DNA of 64,000 nucleotides from Lentilactobacillus sunkii DSM 19904 (GTDB taxonomy: Bacteria; Bacillota; Bacilli; Lactobacillales; Lactobacillaceae): positions 62,001 to 126,000 of the forward strand of contig NZ_AZEA01000002.1 in the NCBI RefSeq assembly GCF_001435575.1. Direction: 5' to 3'. Below, in pieces: positions 26,212-35,520 of the stretch. Made by a program: the position numbers and the translations under genes. A model generated the notes under the pieces. That model ran no database searches and was not told the DNA's origin. It saw only the letters and a program-made list of their open reading frames with translations. How positions within the stretch are numbered: position 1 is the first letter of the stretch; each line of letters starts with the position of its first letter.

Positions 26212-27732
26212 ATGCAAAATCAACAATCAACTCCAAAGAAACGTAGATTTAAGATGCCTTCGGCGTACACGATCTTATTTCTGATTATTATATTTGTAGC
26301 AATTTTAACTTGGATCATCCCCGCTGGTCAGTACAGCACTGATAAGGCCGGCAATATCATCGCGCATACTTATAAGGCGGTTGCTTCTAATCCACAAGGA
26401 ATCTGGGACGTCTTCTCTGCCCCAATTTACGGAATGGTTGGAAACGACACGACTGAAGGTGCCATCTCCGTTTCTCTATTCATCTTAGTTATTGGTGGAT
26501 TCTTGGGAGTCGTCAACCAAACGAAGGCTCTTGATGATGGAATTGCCACTGTTGTCTCAAAATACAAAGGCAAGGAAAAAGTTTTGATTCCCCTGCTGAT
26601 GATTTTGTTTGCACTTGGTGGGTCTACTTATGGGATGGCCGAAGAAACCATTGCCTTTTACCCACTGTTAATTCCAGTGATGATCGGGGTCGGCTTCGAT
26701 TCGCTTGTGGCCGTCGCAATCGTGCTGGTTGGTTCTCAGGTTGGATGTTTAGCATCAACGGTTAACCCGTTTGCGACCGGTGTTGCTTCACAAACACTCC
26801 ACATTTCACCTGGTGACGGAATTATTTCCCGTGCCGTGTTATTTGTGATCGTGGTTGCCATCAGTATTCTGTTCGTTTACCGTTACGCAGCCAAGATTGA
26901 GAAGGATCCTTCGAAATCTTATGTATTTGAACAACGTGAGGAAGACCTCAAGCGGTTTGCCTTGAATCATGAAGACCAACCCGGCACTAAGATGACCGGC
27001 CGTCAAAAAGCCGTTCTCTACATGTTCGGGTTGACCTTCGTCATCATGATCATGGGATTAATTCCTTGGGATCAAATCAACAAGAACTGGACCTTCTTTA
27101 CCAGCTTCACTAAATCAGTTCAAAATGTCCCATTCCTGGGCAGTTTGATTGGTTCAAACCTGGTGCCGTTTGGTTCATGGTACTTCACCGAAATTACCAC
27201 CCTCTTCTTCTTAATGGCAATCATTGTCATGTTTGTCTTCCATATGAAGGAGTCGACATTTATTGAATCATTCTTAGCCGGAATGAGCGACTTCATGGGC
27301 GTTGCCATCGTTGTTGCCGTTGCTCGTGGGATTCAAGTTGTCATGAACGACGGGAACATTACCGCAACTGTTCTGCACTGGGGCGAAATGGGCTTGTCCA
27401 ACCTCGGTTCAGTTGTCTTCATTATTTTGGCCTATGTCTTCTATATCCCAATGTCCTTCCTGATTCCATCAACTTCCGGCCTTGCTGCCGCAACAATGGG
27501 AATCATCGGACCAATGGGTAAATTTGCCGGCGTTGACCCAAGCCTGGTTGTAACTGCATATCAAAGCGCATCCGGATGGGTTAACTTAATCACACCAACT
27601 TCAGGTGTTGTCATGGGAGCCTTAACAATTGCCCACGTTAACATCACCACTTGGTGGAAATTCATGTTCAAACTGATGGTTTACCTGTTCCTGGCTACCG
27701 CTATATTCTTAGGGGTAGTGGCGGTGATCTAG
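26212..27732 (+). CDS. YfcC family transporter (DcuC/C4-dicarboxylate carrier superfamily)
   Basis: This 506-residue protein has about 12 helices. It belongs to the YfcC group: after a basic start come AILTWIIPAGQYSTDKAGN, the re-entrant-type GGSTYGMAEETIAFYPLLIP and a later PTSGVVMGALTIAHV. Relatives include basic amino acid and dipeptide-linked carriers; the following PepV gene suggests peptide or amino acid uptake. ATG 26212 with AAGGAAG is preferred over the GTG at 26203, which is too close to the ribosome site. Confidence 0.82.
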   Translation: MQNQQSTPKKRRFKMPSAYTILFLIIIFVAILTWIIPAGQYSTDKAGNIIAHTYKAVASNPQGIWDVFSAPIYGMVGNDTTEGAISVSLFILVIGGFLGVVNQTKALDDGIATVVSKYKGKEKVLIPLLMILFALGGSTYGMAEETIAFYPLLIPVMIGVGFDSLVAVAIVLVGSQVGCLASTVNPFATGVASQTLHISPGDGIISRAVLFVIVVAISILFVYRYAAKIEKDPSKSYVFEQREEDLKRFALNHEDQPGTKMTGRQKAVLYMFGLTFVIMIMGLIPWDQINKNWTFFTSFTKSVQNVPFLGSLIGSNLVPFGSWYFTEITTLFFLMAIIVMFVFHMKESTFIESFLAGMSDFMGVAIVVAVARGIQVVMNDGNITATVLHWGEMGLSNLGSVVFIILAYVFYIPMSFLIPSTSGLAAATMGIIGPMGKFAGVDPSLVVTAYQSASGWVNLITPTSGVVMGALTIAHVNITTWWKFMFKLMVYLFLATAIFLGVVAVI

Positions 27733-27751
27733 AGTGTAACGAGCAACGGGT

Positions 27752-27829
27752 GAGGCGGTTTCTAAGGGTACTTTGATTGAAGCTCCTGGGTTTGGAGGTT
27801 TAATTAAAGTGCACTTAGAAGTTAGCCTC
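27752..27829. other. Long imperfect hairpin between yfcC and pepV
   Basis: GAGGC (27752-27756), TTCTAAG (27760-27766) and CTTT (27771-27774) pair with AAAG, CTTAGAA (27814-27820) and GCCTC (27825-27829). An inner CTCC/GGAG stem closes the top. No T run follows, so it is not a simple terminator. It may be a processing or regulatory element in the yfcC-pepV transcript. Confidence 0.5.
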
Positions 27830-27910
27830 AGTTGTGTCGGCACACGTTTCCGCAAGGTAAAATAAAACCTAAAAACCACAAATTCCACAACTTAGGAGGC
27901 ACCAACACAC

Positions 27911-29257
27911 ATGTCAAAAAAATTAGTCACTGAAAAAGAACAAAGCCAAGCCGTTGAAGGCTTAAAACGCTTAGTCAGCAAGCCTTCCGCTTATGATCAA
28001 GCAACGGTTTCCAAAACCACCCCATTTGGTCAAGGAATCGATGATGCTTTGACAGAAGTTTTGAAGATCGCTGAAGAAAATGGCTTCAAGACCTTTAAAG
28101 ATCCTGAAGGTCACTATGGTTACGCTGAAATCGGCTCTGGCGATAAAAACTTTGGTGTCATCGGTCACATGGACGTTGTGCCAGCCGGTGATCCAAACGA
28201 TTGGGATTCCGATCCGTTTACCGCAACCATCAAGGACGGTTACATCTACGGCCGGGGCACTCAAGATGATAAGGGACCATCAATGGCAGCGATGTTTGCC
28301 GTTAAAGCCCTCGTTGACCGTGGATATAAATTCAATTGCCGCATTCGATTCATCTTCGGAACCGATGAAGAAACCCTTTGGCGTGGGATTGCCGTATATA
28401 ATCAAAAGGAATCACCGATTGACTTCGGGATTGCTCCTGATGCGGAATTCCCATTGATTTATGCTGAAAAAGGCTTGGAACAATCCTATCTCGTCGGACC
28501 AGGAATGGATCACCTCTCAATTGATTTGAAGAATGCCTTTAACGCCGTTCCTGCCAAGGCCCCTTACAATGGGCCAAAGTTGGATGAGGTGAAAGCCGCT
28601 CTTGATAAGCATGGTTTCAAATATGACGATCATGGCAGTGACGGTATCACCGTTGTCGGCAAGGCTGTCCATGCCATGAACGCCCCTCAGGGAACCAACG
28701 CTGTTTTGCGATTGGCAATTGCCTTGGATGACGTTTTCCCTAACAAGGTACTCGACTTCTTCGGTAAGAAATTCAAGGAAGATGCCACGGCTACCAATTT
28801 GTTGGGTGATGTCGAAGACGAAGCATCCGGTCACTTGACCATGAACATTTCCAGTCTCAAGATTGATAAAAAAGAGACCAGAATGCAGGTCGATATGCGG
28901 ATTCCAGTTACCGTCGATCACGATGAATTGATTGAAAAGCTTAAGAAAGCTGCTGAACCATATGGACTACACTACGAGGCATTTGACTACGTTGCCCCAC
29001 TGTATGTCCCAACCGACAGCGATCTCGTTAAGACTTTAATGTCAACGTATAAGGACTTAACCGGTGATGATACTCAGCCGCAAATTTCCGGTGGTGCCAC
29101 ATTTGCTCGAACAATGCATAATTGTGTCGCTTATGGTGCCATGCTGCCGGGAACCCCTGATTTCATGCATCAAGTCAATGAAAATTGGGAACTTAAGAGT
29201 ATGTACAAAGCAATGGATATTTACGCCGAAGCCATTAAGCGGCTTTGTGTCGATTAA
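27911..29257 (+). CDS. pepV: PepV-type M20 dipeptidase
   Basis: This 448-residue cytosolic zinc enzyme cleaves dipeptides. Visible metal and catalytic motifs are GHMDVVPAGDP, YGRGTQDDKGP and GTDEETLWRG (general base Glu followed by the metal Glu), plus a C-terminal GGATFARTMHNCVAYG and HQVNE. The length is usual for lactobacillus PepV. Its partner may be the YfcC carrier upstream. TAGGAGG precedes the ATG. Confidence 0.9.
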   Translation: MSKKLVTEKEQSQAVEGLKRLVSKPSAYDQATVSKTTPFGQGIDDALTEVLKIAEENGFKTFKDPEGHYGYAEIGSGDKNFGVIGHMDVVPAGDPNDWDSDPFTATIKDGYIYGRGTQDDKGPSMAAMFAVKALVDRGYKFNCRIRFIFGTDEETLWRGIAVYNQKESPIDFGIAPDAEFPLIYAEKGLEQSYLVGPGMDHLSIDLKNAFNAVPAKAPYNGPKLDEVKAALDKHGFKYDDHGSDGITVVGKAVHAMNAPQGTNAVLRLAIALDDVFPNKVLDFFGKKFKEDATATNLLGDVEDEASGHLTMNISSLKIDKKETRMQVDMRIPVTVDHDELIEKLKKAAEPYGLHYEAFDYVAPLYVPTDSDLVKTLMSTYKDLTGDDTQPQISGGATFARTMHNCVAYGAMLPGTPDFMHQVNENWELKSMYKAMDIYAEAIKRLCVD

Positions 29258-29270
29258 AGTTAAAACCACA

Positions 29271-29307
29271 AAAAGTCCTGAGAAATCTTTTCTCGGGACT
29301 TTTTTTA
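29271..29307. terminator. Terminator after pepV
   Basis: AAAAGTCCTGAGAA (29271-29284) pairs with TTCTCGGGACTTTT (29290-29303), with more T. It separates pepV from the convergent HTH gene. Confidence 0.85.
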
Positions 29308-29321
29308 CATAAATGTTGTGA

Positions 29322-29552
29322 TTACTGACGATTGTCTGGATTAGTAGTCGGTGGCGTATATTCAAGAATATCGCCGGGTTGGCACCCCAACACTTCACAC
29401 AATTCTTCAAGTGTTGAGAAGCGAATTGCCTTGGCCTTGCCGGTCTTCAAGATTGATAAGTTGGCCATGGTGATCCCAACTGATTGAGACAGCTCGGTCA
29501 AGCTCATTTTACGGTCCAAGAGTAATCTGTCCAAATTAATTTTAATTGGCAT
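29322..29552 (-). CDS. Small XRE/Cro-type regulator (YozG-like)
   Basis: This 76-residue protein is almost only a helix-turn-helix: MSLTELSQSVGITMANLSIL carries the two helices, and LEELCEVLGCQPGDILEY is the usual end of YozG-type regulators. Such genes pair with DUF2975 membrane proteins, as here (11 nt downstream in the same unit). It probably controls this unit through the palindromes at 30082-30118. Confidence 0.85.
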   Translation of the reverse strand: MPIKINLDRLLLDRKMSLTELSQSVGITMANLSILKTGKAKAIRFSTLEELCEVLGCQPGDILEYTPPTTNPDNRQ

Positions 29553-29563
29553 GATTGCCCTCC

Positions 29564-30037
29564 TTAGACAGTTAAGTTGTTTTCAGTTTTGATATCGATA
29601 GCATTCTTTAAACACTCGGCGAGAATGGAGATCACAGCATAAATTCCGAATGGAATGACAACAAAGCAGCCGGTGATAACCAGGGCAAACCATTCCCATC
29701 CTTGGCCGCCCATGGCAAAGATCGTTGGTGCAATTCCCAAACTGATAACTGACATGATCAAAACCTGGTTTTTAATCCGCTCAACAACTGCCAGAGTAGC
29801 TGTCGAAAATGCCGTGTTTTGCCGGATTAAGTTGAGCAACCGATTCAGTAAAATAGCGACATAACAGCCAAATCCGATTTCAAGCCAGATGGTGACAAAC
29901 ATAATCCAAATCTGATAAGGAACGTCAGACACGTGCCCACCTTGGAATAGTTGAAAAATCATCACCACTCCAAGCGTGACAAAGACAATAACAGCCAACA
30001 GAATAATGGATTTTAAAAATAAAATTTTTCCTTTCAT
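29564..30037 (-). CDS. DUF2975 membrane protein
   Basis: This 157-residue protein has four predicted helices and the layout of DUF2975 proteins that accompany YozG-like regulators. The role is unknown; it may form a membrane-sensing pair with the regulator. I start it at ATG 30037 (MKGKILFLKS), where GGAGG is 9 nt upstream, rather than at the in-frame upstream TTG. Confidence 0.78.
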   Translation of the reverse strand: MKGKILFLKSIILLAVIVFVTLGVVMIFQLFQGGHVSDVPYQIWIMFVTIWLEIGFGCYVAILLNRLLNLIRQNTAFSTATLAVVERIKNQVLIMSVISLGIAPTIFAMGGQGWEWFALVITGCFVVIPFGIYAVISILAECLKNAIDIKTENNLTV

Positions 30038-30081
30038 ATTCAACGACCTCCTCAAATGTTGAACCAATAGTACCACTCGAT

Positions 30082-30118
30082 TTATTGATAAACAATAAAT
30101 TAATATTGATTATCAATA
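30082..30118 (-). promoter_or_regulatory. Two palindromes upstream of the DUF2975/HTH unit
   Basis: TATTGAT-T-ATCAATA (30104-30118) is an exact palindrome around one base. TTATTG (30082-30087) and CAATAA (30093-30098) form another with the same half-site. They lie where the promoter should be and are likely operators for the small HTH protein. Confidence 0.55.
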
Positions 30119-30240
30119 TCTTTAACAATATTTAAGAACGCAAATTGTGGATGGCACGGATTTGTTTCAAGAAAAAAGACGCCACTCACTGCCAAATGCA
30201 GTTACGACGTCTTTGGAAATCTTGATAACGGTTGAATATT

Positions 30241-31638
30241 TTATTTTTGACCTTCTGCCTTCGCAGCAGCCTTCAAAGCAGCATTCTTCCGCATGTCCAT
30301 TTCAATCTGTTCAAGCGTCTTGCCACGGGTTTCTGGAACCATGTAGATGACGAAGAAGATCGAAACGATGGCGAAGAATGTAAAGACGGCAAATGGTCCA
30401 CCAACGTTGTTATTGAACACATGGAGTAATTCCAAGAAGAATTGTGAAACAATGAAGTTTCCAATCCAGTTGGCAGCTGATCCAATTGAAGTACCAACGC
30501 CACGGACGTTCAATGGGAAGATTTCACCGATCATCAACCAGCAAATTGGGCCCCATGAAACGGCGAATCCGAAGATATAAACACCAATCAGAATCATGGT
30601 TGGAACAGCGGCGTCTTGAACCTTTAAGGTGAAGTTCAAAACGGACAGAATTCCAATTGAAAGTGCCATGACGATTGAGCCGAAGAGTAAAATTGTCTTA
30701 CGGTTGAATCGGTCCATGATATTGTATGCCAAGATCGTGCAAAGGAAGTTGACAATCCCAATCCCAACAGAAATCCAGATCGCGTTGCTTTCAGGGAATC
30801 CAAATCCTTTGATGAAGACTTGTGGAAGGAAGTAAATGACTGAGTTGATACCAACTAATTGCTGAAGCAGCATCAATAAAATGGCAACGATGACCGCCGG
30901 ACGGGCAAAGGTAAACAGTTCCTTCAAACCGCCCTTTGGCTGATTGGCAACCATTTGAATATCAGCCAATTCTTTATCAGGATCCTCGTCAGTCTTGGCA
31001 CGGAGTTCATGCAGAACATCCCGAGCCTCATCGATATTACCCTTTTCAACCAGGTAACGTGGTGATTCCGGTAAGATCATTGACCCAATGAACAGCATCA
31101 ATGCTGGGATCAAAGCTGACCCAAGCATCCAACGCCAGTCACGTAAGCCTAAGAGGTTGTGGTGCAGGAATCCTAAGTTTGAAACATATGCCAACAGGAT
31201 TCCCAACGTGATCATCAGCTGAAACATGGTTCCAAGTGAACCACGGTGAGGCGCATCAGCCAACTCTGCCAGATAGGCAGGTGTCAACGCTGACGCAGAT
31301 CCAACAGCGAAGCCTAAGATAATTCGGGCGATAATCATTGAAAGAAAGCCTTGGGCAAACATTGACAATCCAGAACCAATTAAGAAAAGAATGGATGCCA
31401 AAACCAACAAACGCTTTCGGCCAAATTTATCAGACAACGAACCAATCGATAAGGCACCGACTGATGAACCAATCAAAACAGACGAAACAATAAAGCCGGT
31501 CTGCTCGGTTCCTAAATTAAAATTACTTTCAATCAATGGTGAGGCACCTGAAATAATACCAGTATCAAATCCAAATAAGAGGCCACCCAATGCACCAAAG
31601 AAGAAAATAAAGAACGTACTTAAATGTCGTGCTCTCAA
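30241..31638 (-). CDS. Sugar porter family MFS transporter (pentose/hexose:H+ symporter)
   Basis: This 465-residue protein has 12 helices and clear sugar porter motifs: GALGGLLFGFDTGIISGA, GSLSDKFGRKR, PESPRYLVEKG, QQLVGINSVIYF and a C-terminal VPETRGKTLEQIE. It imports a monosaccharide with protons. Xylose or arabinose is plausible given the arabinan locus, but this is inferred. It starts at TTG with GGAGG 8 nt upstream. A near-perfect cre lies just before it, so glucose should repress it. Confidence 0.88.
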   Translation of the reverse strand: MRARHLSTFFIFFFGALGGLLFGFDTGIISGASPLIESNFNLGTEQTGFIVSSVLIGSSVGALSIGSLSDKFGRKRLLVLASILFLIGSGLSMFAQGFLSMIIARIILGFAVGSASALTPAYLAELADAPHRGSLGTMFQLMITLGILLAYVSNLGFLHHNLLGLRDWRWMLGSALIPALMLFIGSMILPESPRYLVEKGNIDEARDVLHELRAKTDEDPDKELADIQMVANQPKGGLKELFTFARPAVIVAILLMLLQQLVGINSVIYFLPQVFIKGFGFPESNAIWISVGIGIVNFLCTILAYNIMDRFNRKTILLFGSIVMALSIGILSVLNFTLKVQDAAVPTMILIGVYIFGFAVSWGPICWLMIGEIFPLNVRGVGTSIGSAANWIGNFIVSQFFLELLHVFNNNVGGPFAVFTFFAIVSIFFVIYMVPETRGKTLEQIEMDMRKNAALKAAAKAEGQK

Positions 31639-31682
31639 GATATATCCCTCCCCAGGGAATAATTTATGGAACGGTTACTAAT

Positions 31683-31696
31683 TGTAAGCCCTTTCA
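31683..31696. promoter_or_regulatory. cre site upstream of the sugar porter
   Basis: TGTAAGCCCTTTCA matches 13 of 14 cre positions and lies 45 nt before the sugar porter start, as expected for CcpA repression. Confidence 0.7.
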
Positions 31697-31865
31697 TGTC
31701 AAATGCAAACAATTTTACTTGCCTTTTTTCACATTTACCTCCTTTAATTGACATTTTTCCATTAATTCAAGTGTAAAAATATCTCTCCTGAATATCAATC
31801 ATTTACATTTTCAATCAATAATTCATGCCCACAAAGCAACTCGATGTATGATTAATTGAAGATAG

Positions 31866-31934
31866 TTAGGTACCAAAGCTTTTTACTTGTCTAATTAAAA
31901 ATACCGTGTATACTTCATATTGTTAGGTACCTAA
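31866..31934 (+). promoter_or_regulatory. marR promoter with repeated TTAGGTACC operator
   Basis: TTGTCT (31887-31892), 16 nt and TATACT (31909-31914) form the promoter. TTAGGTACCTAA (31923-31934), a perfect palindrome, covers the expected transcription start. TTAGGTACC recurs at 31866-31874 upstream of the -35. Together they suggest autorepression. The rest of the 321-nt divergent region shows no gene. Confidence 0.65.
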
Positions 31935-31959
31935 TCAAAACAATCAGAGGAGAATTACT

Positions 31960-32538
31960 ATGACAGACACAAATAAGAGAAAGGTGCTCGGCAAGTTCTT
32001 TGGCTTCCTCCATGGAACTCAACGATTTGCCCGCCACCAGGAACGTCCTTATCACCTTCGCGGCCAAAATCGGGTGCTCATCATCCTTTCAAAGGAAGGT
32101 ACGCTGATTCAAAGTCAACTGGCTGAAATCATGGACATCCGTCCTTCATCAATGACTGAATTGCTGTCCAAGTTGGAGGAACGTGGATTGATCACCCGGA
32201 CCCCCGATGAGAATGACAAGCGGGTCACGAATGTTTCGATTACCGATGAAGGTAAAAAGACAATTGCTGACGACGATTCAACCGACACGATGCTGGATGA
32301 AATCTTTGACGGGCTATCCGATGAAGAATTGACCCAACTTGATGGTCTTCTGGACAAGTTGAATGACGGCTTGAAAGCTAAGCTTCCAGATCGTGACGAC
32401 GAGCCTGAATGGGGCCGATTCCATCACCATGGATTCGGTGGCCCTCATGGTCATCACGGCCACGGCAGGCCTCCATTCGGCGGACCTCACGGAGATCCTC
32501 GCGGGCATGGGCCAAACCAATTTTTCCCACACGACTAA
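31960..32538 (+). CDS. MarR family regulator with His/Gly-rich C-terminal tail
   Basis: This 192-residue protein has a normal MarR core: the recognition region ESQ-like SQLAEIMDIRPSSMTELLSK, the wing GLITRTPDENDKRVTNVSIT, and a dimerisation helix up to about residue 145. An unusual tail of about 45 residues follows, rich in His, Gly, Pro and Asp (FHHHGFGGPHGHHGHGRPP and more), with about 11 histidines. Such tails bind Ni, Zn or Cu, so the protein may sense or store metal. No target gene follows in the same direction. Confidence 0.85.
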   Translation: MTDTNKRKVLGKFFGFLHGTQRFARHQERPYHLRGQNRVLIILSKEGTLIQSQLAEIMDIRPSSMTELLSKLEERGLITRTPDENDKRVTNVSITDEGKKTIADDDSTDTMLDEIFDGLSDEELTQLDGLLDKLNDGLKAKLPDRDDEPEWGRFHHHGFGGPHGHHGHGRPPFGGPHGDPRGHGPNQFFPHD

Positions 32539-32550
32539 TTGAATAATCAC

Positions 32551-32594
32551 GAAGAAGCTGGTCAAACATTAAGTTTGCGCCAGCTTCTTTTTGT
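32551..32594. terminator. Bidirectional terminator (marR / ppdK)
   Basis: GAAGAAGCTGG (32551-32561) pairs with CCAGCTTCTTT (32580-32590), with an inner AAAC/GTTT. T follows on the plus strand. Confidence 0.85.
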
Positions 32595-35249
32595 CTATCG
32601 CGTCGTTACATGAACTAAAACATCTTTCTTCTTACTCATTTTGATTCTTGCCTGAGCGGCTGCTAATCTGGCCACCGGTACCCGGTATGGCGAGCAAGAT
32701 ACATATGAAACGTTGATTGATTCAAAGAATTCAATTGATTTTGGATCGCCACCAATTTCGCCACAAACACCGATCGGCAATCTTGGTTTAGTGAAGCGGC
32801 CTTTTTCCACCGCCATCCTCATTAACTCACCAACCCCATCAACGTCAACGGTCTGGAATGGATCCGCTTTTAGGAGACCTTTTTGAATATATTCCGGCAT
32901 GAATGAACCAATATCATCTCTTGAAAATCCATAGGTCAACTGAGTGAGATCATTGGTGCCAAAGCTGAAGAAGTCTGATACTTCGGCTACTTTATCAGCG
33001 GTCAGACAAGCCCGCGGGATTTCCATCATGGTGCCAACCGTGTAGTCGAGCTTCGCACCCTTCTGATCAAACAAACGCTCCACTTGGTTGACAACGATAT
33101 CTCGAACCCACTGCATCTCCGCTTTTGAACCGGTTAGTGGAATCATGATGTGGGGTTCAATTTCCAATCCTTGGTCATGAAGGGTTAAGGCTGCGCCGAT
33201 AATGGCCCGAACCTGCATTTCGTAAATATCTGGGAATGTGACTGCCAATCGATCACCACGGTGGCCCAACATCGGGTTGATTTCTTTGAGGGAATCAACT
33301 CTTCGGGTCAAATAATCAGGATCAATCCCAAGTTGATCGGAAACTTTTGCAATTTCTTCACTGTCATGAGGTAAAAATTCGTGAAGTGGCGGATCGAGCA
33401 GTCGAATCGTCACTGAGCGTCCCTCTGAAAGCCGATATAATTCGTAAAAATCCCCCTGTTGCATTGTTTGAAGCTGTTCCAATGGTGCTTTTCGCTGTTC
33501 GACGTCTTCGGCGATGATTAAACGTCTCATTTCCAGCAGTCGTTCCGGCTTAAAGAACATGTGCTCTGTTCGGGTTAACCCGATTCCATCGGCGCCAAAT
33601 TTCAACGCCTGGGTAAAATCGGCTGGTGTATCCGCGTTGGCATAGACACCAAGATCGCCTTCCTGCTTGGACCATTTTAAGATTGTCGATAAATCATCAT
33701 TCACCTTGGAATCATTGGTCTGAATTTTTCCCAAATAAAGATTCCCATTGGTACCATCCACAAAAATCCAGTCGCCTTCTTGGAGCTGATTGCCTTTGAT
33801 TGATGCAACGCCATTCTTGTAGTCCACCTGAAGGTCGTTAACCCCAACGGCTGCCGGTGTGCCCATCCCTCTGGCAACTACCGCAGCATGGGAAGTCATG
33901 CCGCCACGTGAAGTGACAATGGCTTCACTGATAACCATCCCTTCAATATCTTCTGGTGAGGTATCCTGACGGACCAGAATCACTTGCTCATGCTTGTCGT
34001 CATGGGCGGCTTTAGCGGATTCGGCAGTGAAATATATCTGTCCGGACGCAGCCCCTGGTGAAGCCGGTAGTCCACTTGCTGCGGGTTGGCTCTGTTTTAA
34101 CTGGTCTTCGTCAAACTCGGGATAAAGAATTGCGCCAACTGAATCCGGATTAATGCGTAAAAGTGCTTCAGTTCTGGAAAGTAGTCCTTCTTCCACTAAA
34201 TCCACGGCAATCTTTACAGCTGCAGTTGGCGTCCGTTTCCCATTTCGGGCCTGGAGCATGTACAAAGTGCCGTGTTCGATAGTAAATTCCAGATCCTGCA
34301 TATCCCGGTAGTGGATCTCAAGTTTCTTAGCAGTTGCCACAAATTCGTTATATAGATCGGGCATGGTCTCAGCCAAGGTACTGATTGGCTGTGGCGTTCT
34401 GATTCCGGCCACCACATCTTCCCCCTGGGCATTCAGAAGGTACTCGCCGAAGAGTTTGTTCTCACCAGTGGCCGGATTACGGGTAAATGCAACGCCGGTG
34501 CCTGAATCTTCGCCGGCATTTCCAAAGACCATCATCTGCACATTAACGGCAGTCCCCAAATTACTGGCGATATGATTCTCACGGCGATACACCTGAGCGC
34601 GATGATTGTTCCAGGATTCAAACACTGCGTTGACTGCGGCAAGCAGCTGAACTTTGGGATCTTGTGGAAACTCTTTGCCGCTTTGAGCTATGTACAGCTC
34701 CTTGAACTTGCCAACAATTGTATGCAAATCTTTCACCGTTAAGTCGAGATCAGAGTCATAATGATTCATCGTTTTGATGTCTTCCAAGACTTGGTCGAAG
34801 GTTTCTTCCGGGATTTCATAGACGACGTTGCCAAACATCGCCAGCAATCGCCGGTAACTGTCATAGGCAAATCGTTCGTTGTCGGTCATCTTAGCCAACA
34901 CCTGAACGGTCTGATCATTCAGGCCGATATTCAAAATGGTATCCATCATCCCGGGCATGGAAATTGCCGCTCCCGAACGAACCGATACCAATAATGGATT
35001 GTTCGAACTGCCAAAGGATTTACCGACTTTCGCACTCAGCTGTTCAAGTGCTTCATCAATTTGGGCCAAGGTTTCGTCGTTCAATTGATTCTGGTTGTCG
35101 TAGAATGCCTGACAAGCCTCAGTGCTAATCGTAAAGCCACTTGGTACCGGGAACCCAAGAGCGGTCATTTGGGCCAAATTAGCACCTTTGCCGCCTAACA
35201 AACGACGCATATCCTTGTTACCTTCTTCAAAACGATAAATATATTTCAT
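32595..35249 (-). CDS. ppdK: Pyruvate, phosphate dikinase
   Basis: This 884-residue enzyme interconverts pyruvate, ATP and phosphate with PEP, AMP and pyrophosphate. The N-terminal ATP-grasp domain (GGKGANLAQMTALGFPVPSG) is followed by the swivelling phosphohistidine domain with GGMTSHAAVVARG (His454) and a C-terminal PEP/pyruvate barrel with LTRTEHMFF, MMEIPRA, FGTNDLTQ and CGEIGGDP. The length is normal. It probably allows gluconeogenic PEP supply. The divergent ccpN gene is the likely repressor. AAAGGA precedes the ATG. Confidence 0.95.
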   Translation of the reverse strand: MKYIYRFEEGNKDMRRLLGGKGANLAQMTALGFPVPSGFTISTEACQAFYDNQNQLNDETLAQIDEALEQLSAKVGKSFGSSNNPLLVSVRSGAAISMPGMMDTILNIGLNDQTVQVLAKMTDNERFAYDSYRRLLAMFGNVVYEIPEETFDQVLEDIKTMNHYDSDLDLTVKDLHTIVGKFKELYIAQSGKEFPQDPKVQLLAAVNAVFESWNNHRAQVYRRENHIASNLGTAVNVQMMVFGNAGEDSGTGVAFTRNPATGENKLFGEYLLNAQGEDVVAGIRTPQPISTLAETMPDLYNEFVATAKKLEIHYRDMQDLEFTIEHGTLYMLQARNGKRTPTAAVKIAVDLVEEGLLSRTEALLRINPDSVGAILYPEFDEDQLKQSQPAASGLPASPGAASGQIYFTAESAKAAHDDKHEQVILVRQDTSPEDIEGMVISEAIVTSRGGMTSHAAVVARGMGTPAAVGVNDLQVDYKNGVASIKGNQLQEGDWIFVDGTNGNLYLGKIQTNDSKVNDDLSTILKWSKQEGDLGVYANADTPADFTQALKFGADGIGLTRTEHMFFKPERLLEMRRLIIAEDVEQRKAPLEQLQTMQQGDFYELYRLSEGRSVTIRLLDPPLHEFLPHDSEEIAKVSDQLGIDPDYLTRRVDSLKEINPMLGHRGDRLAVTFPDIYEMQVRAIIGAALTLHDQGLEIEPHIMIPLTGSKAEMQWVRDIVVNQVERLFDQKGAKLDYTVGTMMEIPRACLTADKVAEVSDFFSFGTNDLTQLTYGFSRDDIGSFMPEYIQKGLLKADPFQTVDVDGVGELMRMAVEKGRFTKPRLPIGVCGEIGGDPKSIEFFESINVSYVSCSPYRVPVARLAAAQARIKMSKKKDVLVHVTTR

Positions 35250-35296
35250 ATCATGACGTCCTTTCCAAGCTGGTTATCATTTTATTTGGTGGATTT

Positions 35297-35357
35297 ATCA
35301 TATATGATACGTTTTAATAATGCAAATAAAATTTAAAAGAACGTTTTATATAAAACG
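35297..35357 (-). promoter_or_regulatory. ppdK promoter with two palindromes
   Basis: On the minus strand TTGCAT (35325-35320), 17 nt and TATGAT (35302-35297) form the promoter. ATCATATATGAT (35297-35308) is a palindrome covering the -10. CGTTTTATATAAAACG (35342-35357), a perfect 16-bp palindrome, lies upstream of the -35. These are candidate CcpN sites. Confidence 0.65.
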
Positions 35358-35520
35358 CCAAATAAATTGCGGTTCAAAGGATTGGAACCATTCAAAAGAA
35401 ATTTTATATCTCGGATTTTTTGTGAAATAATACGTTTTTTTGGATACATATAGAATCCAATATGTTAAAATCAAATCAAGTGGTACGGACCAACTATTTA
35501 ATATGTCTGGAGAGAAATTT

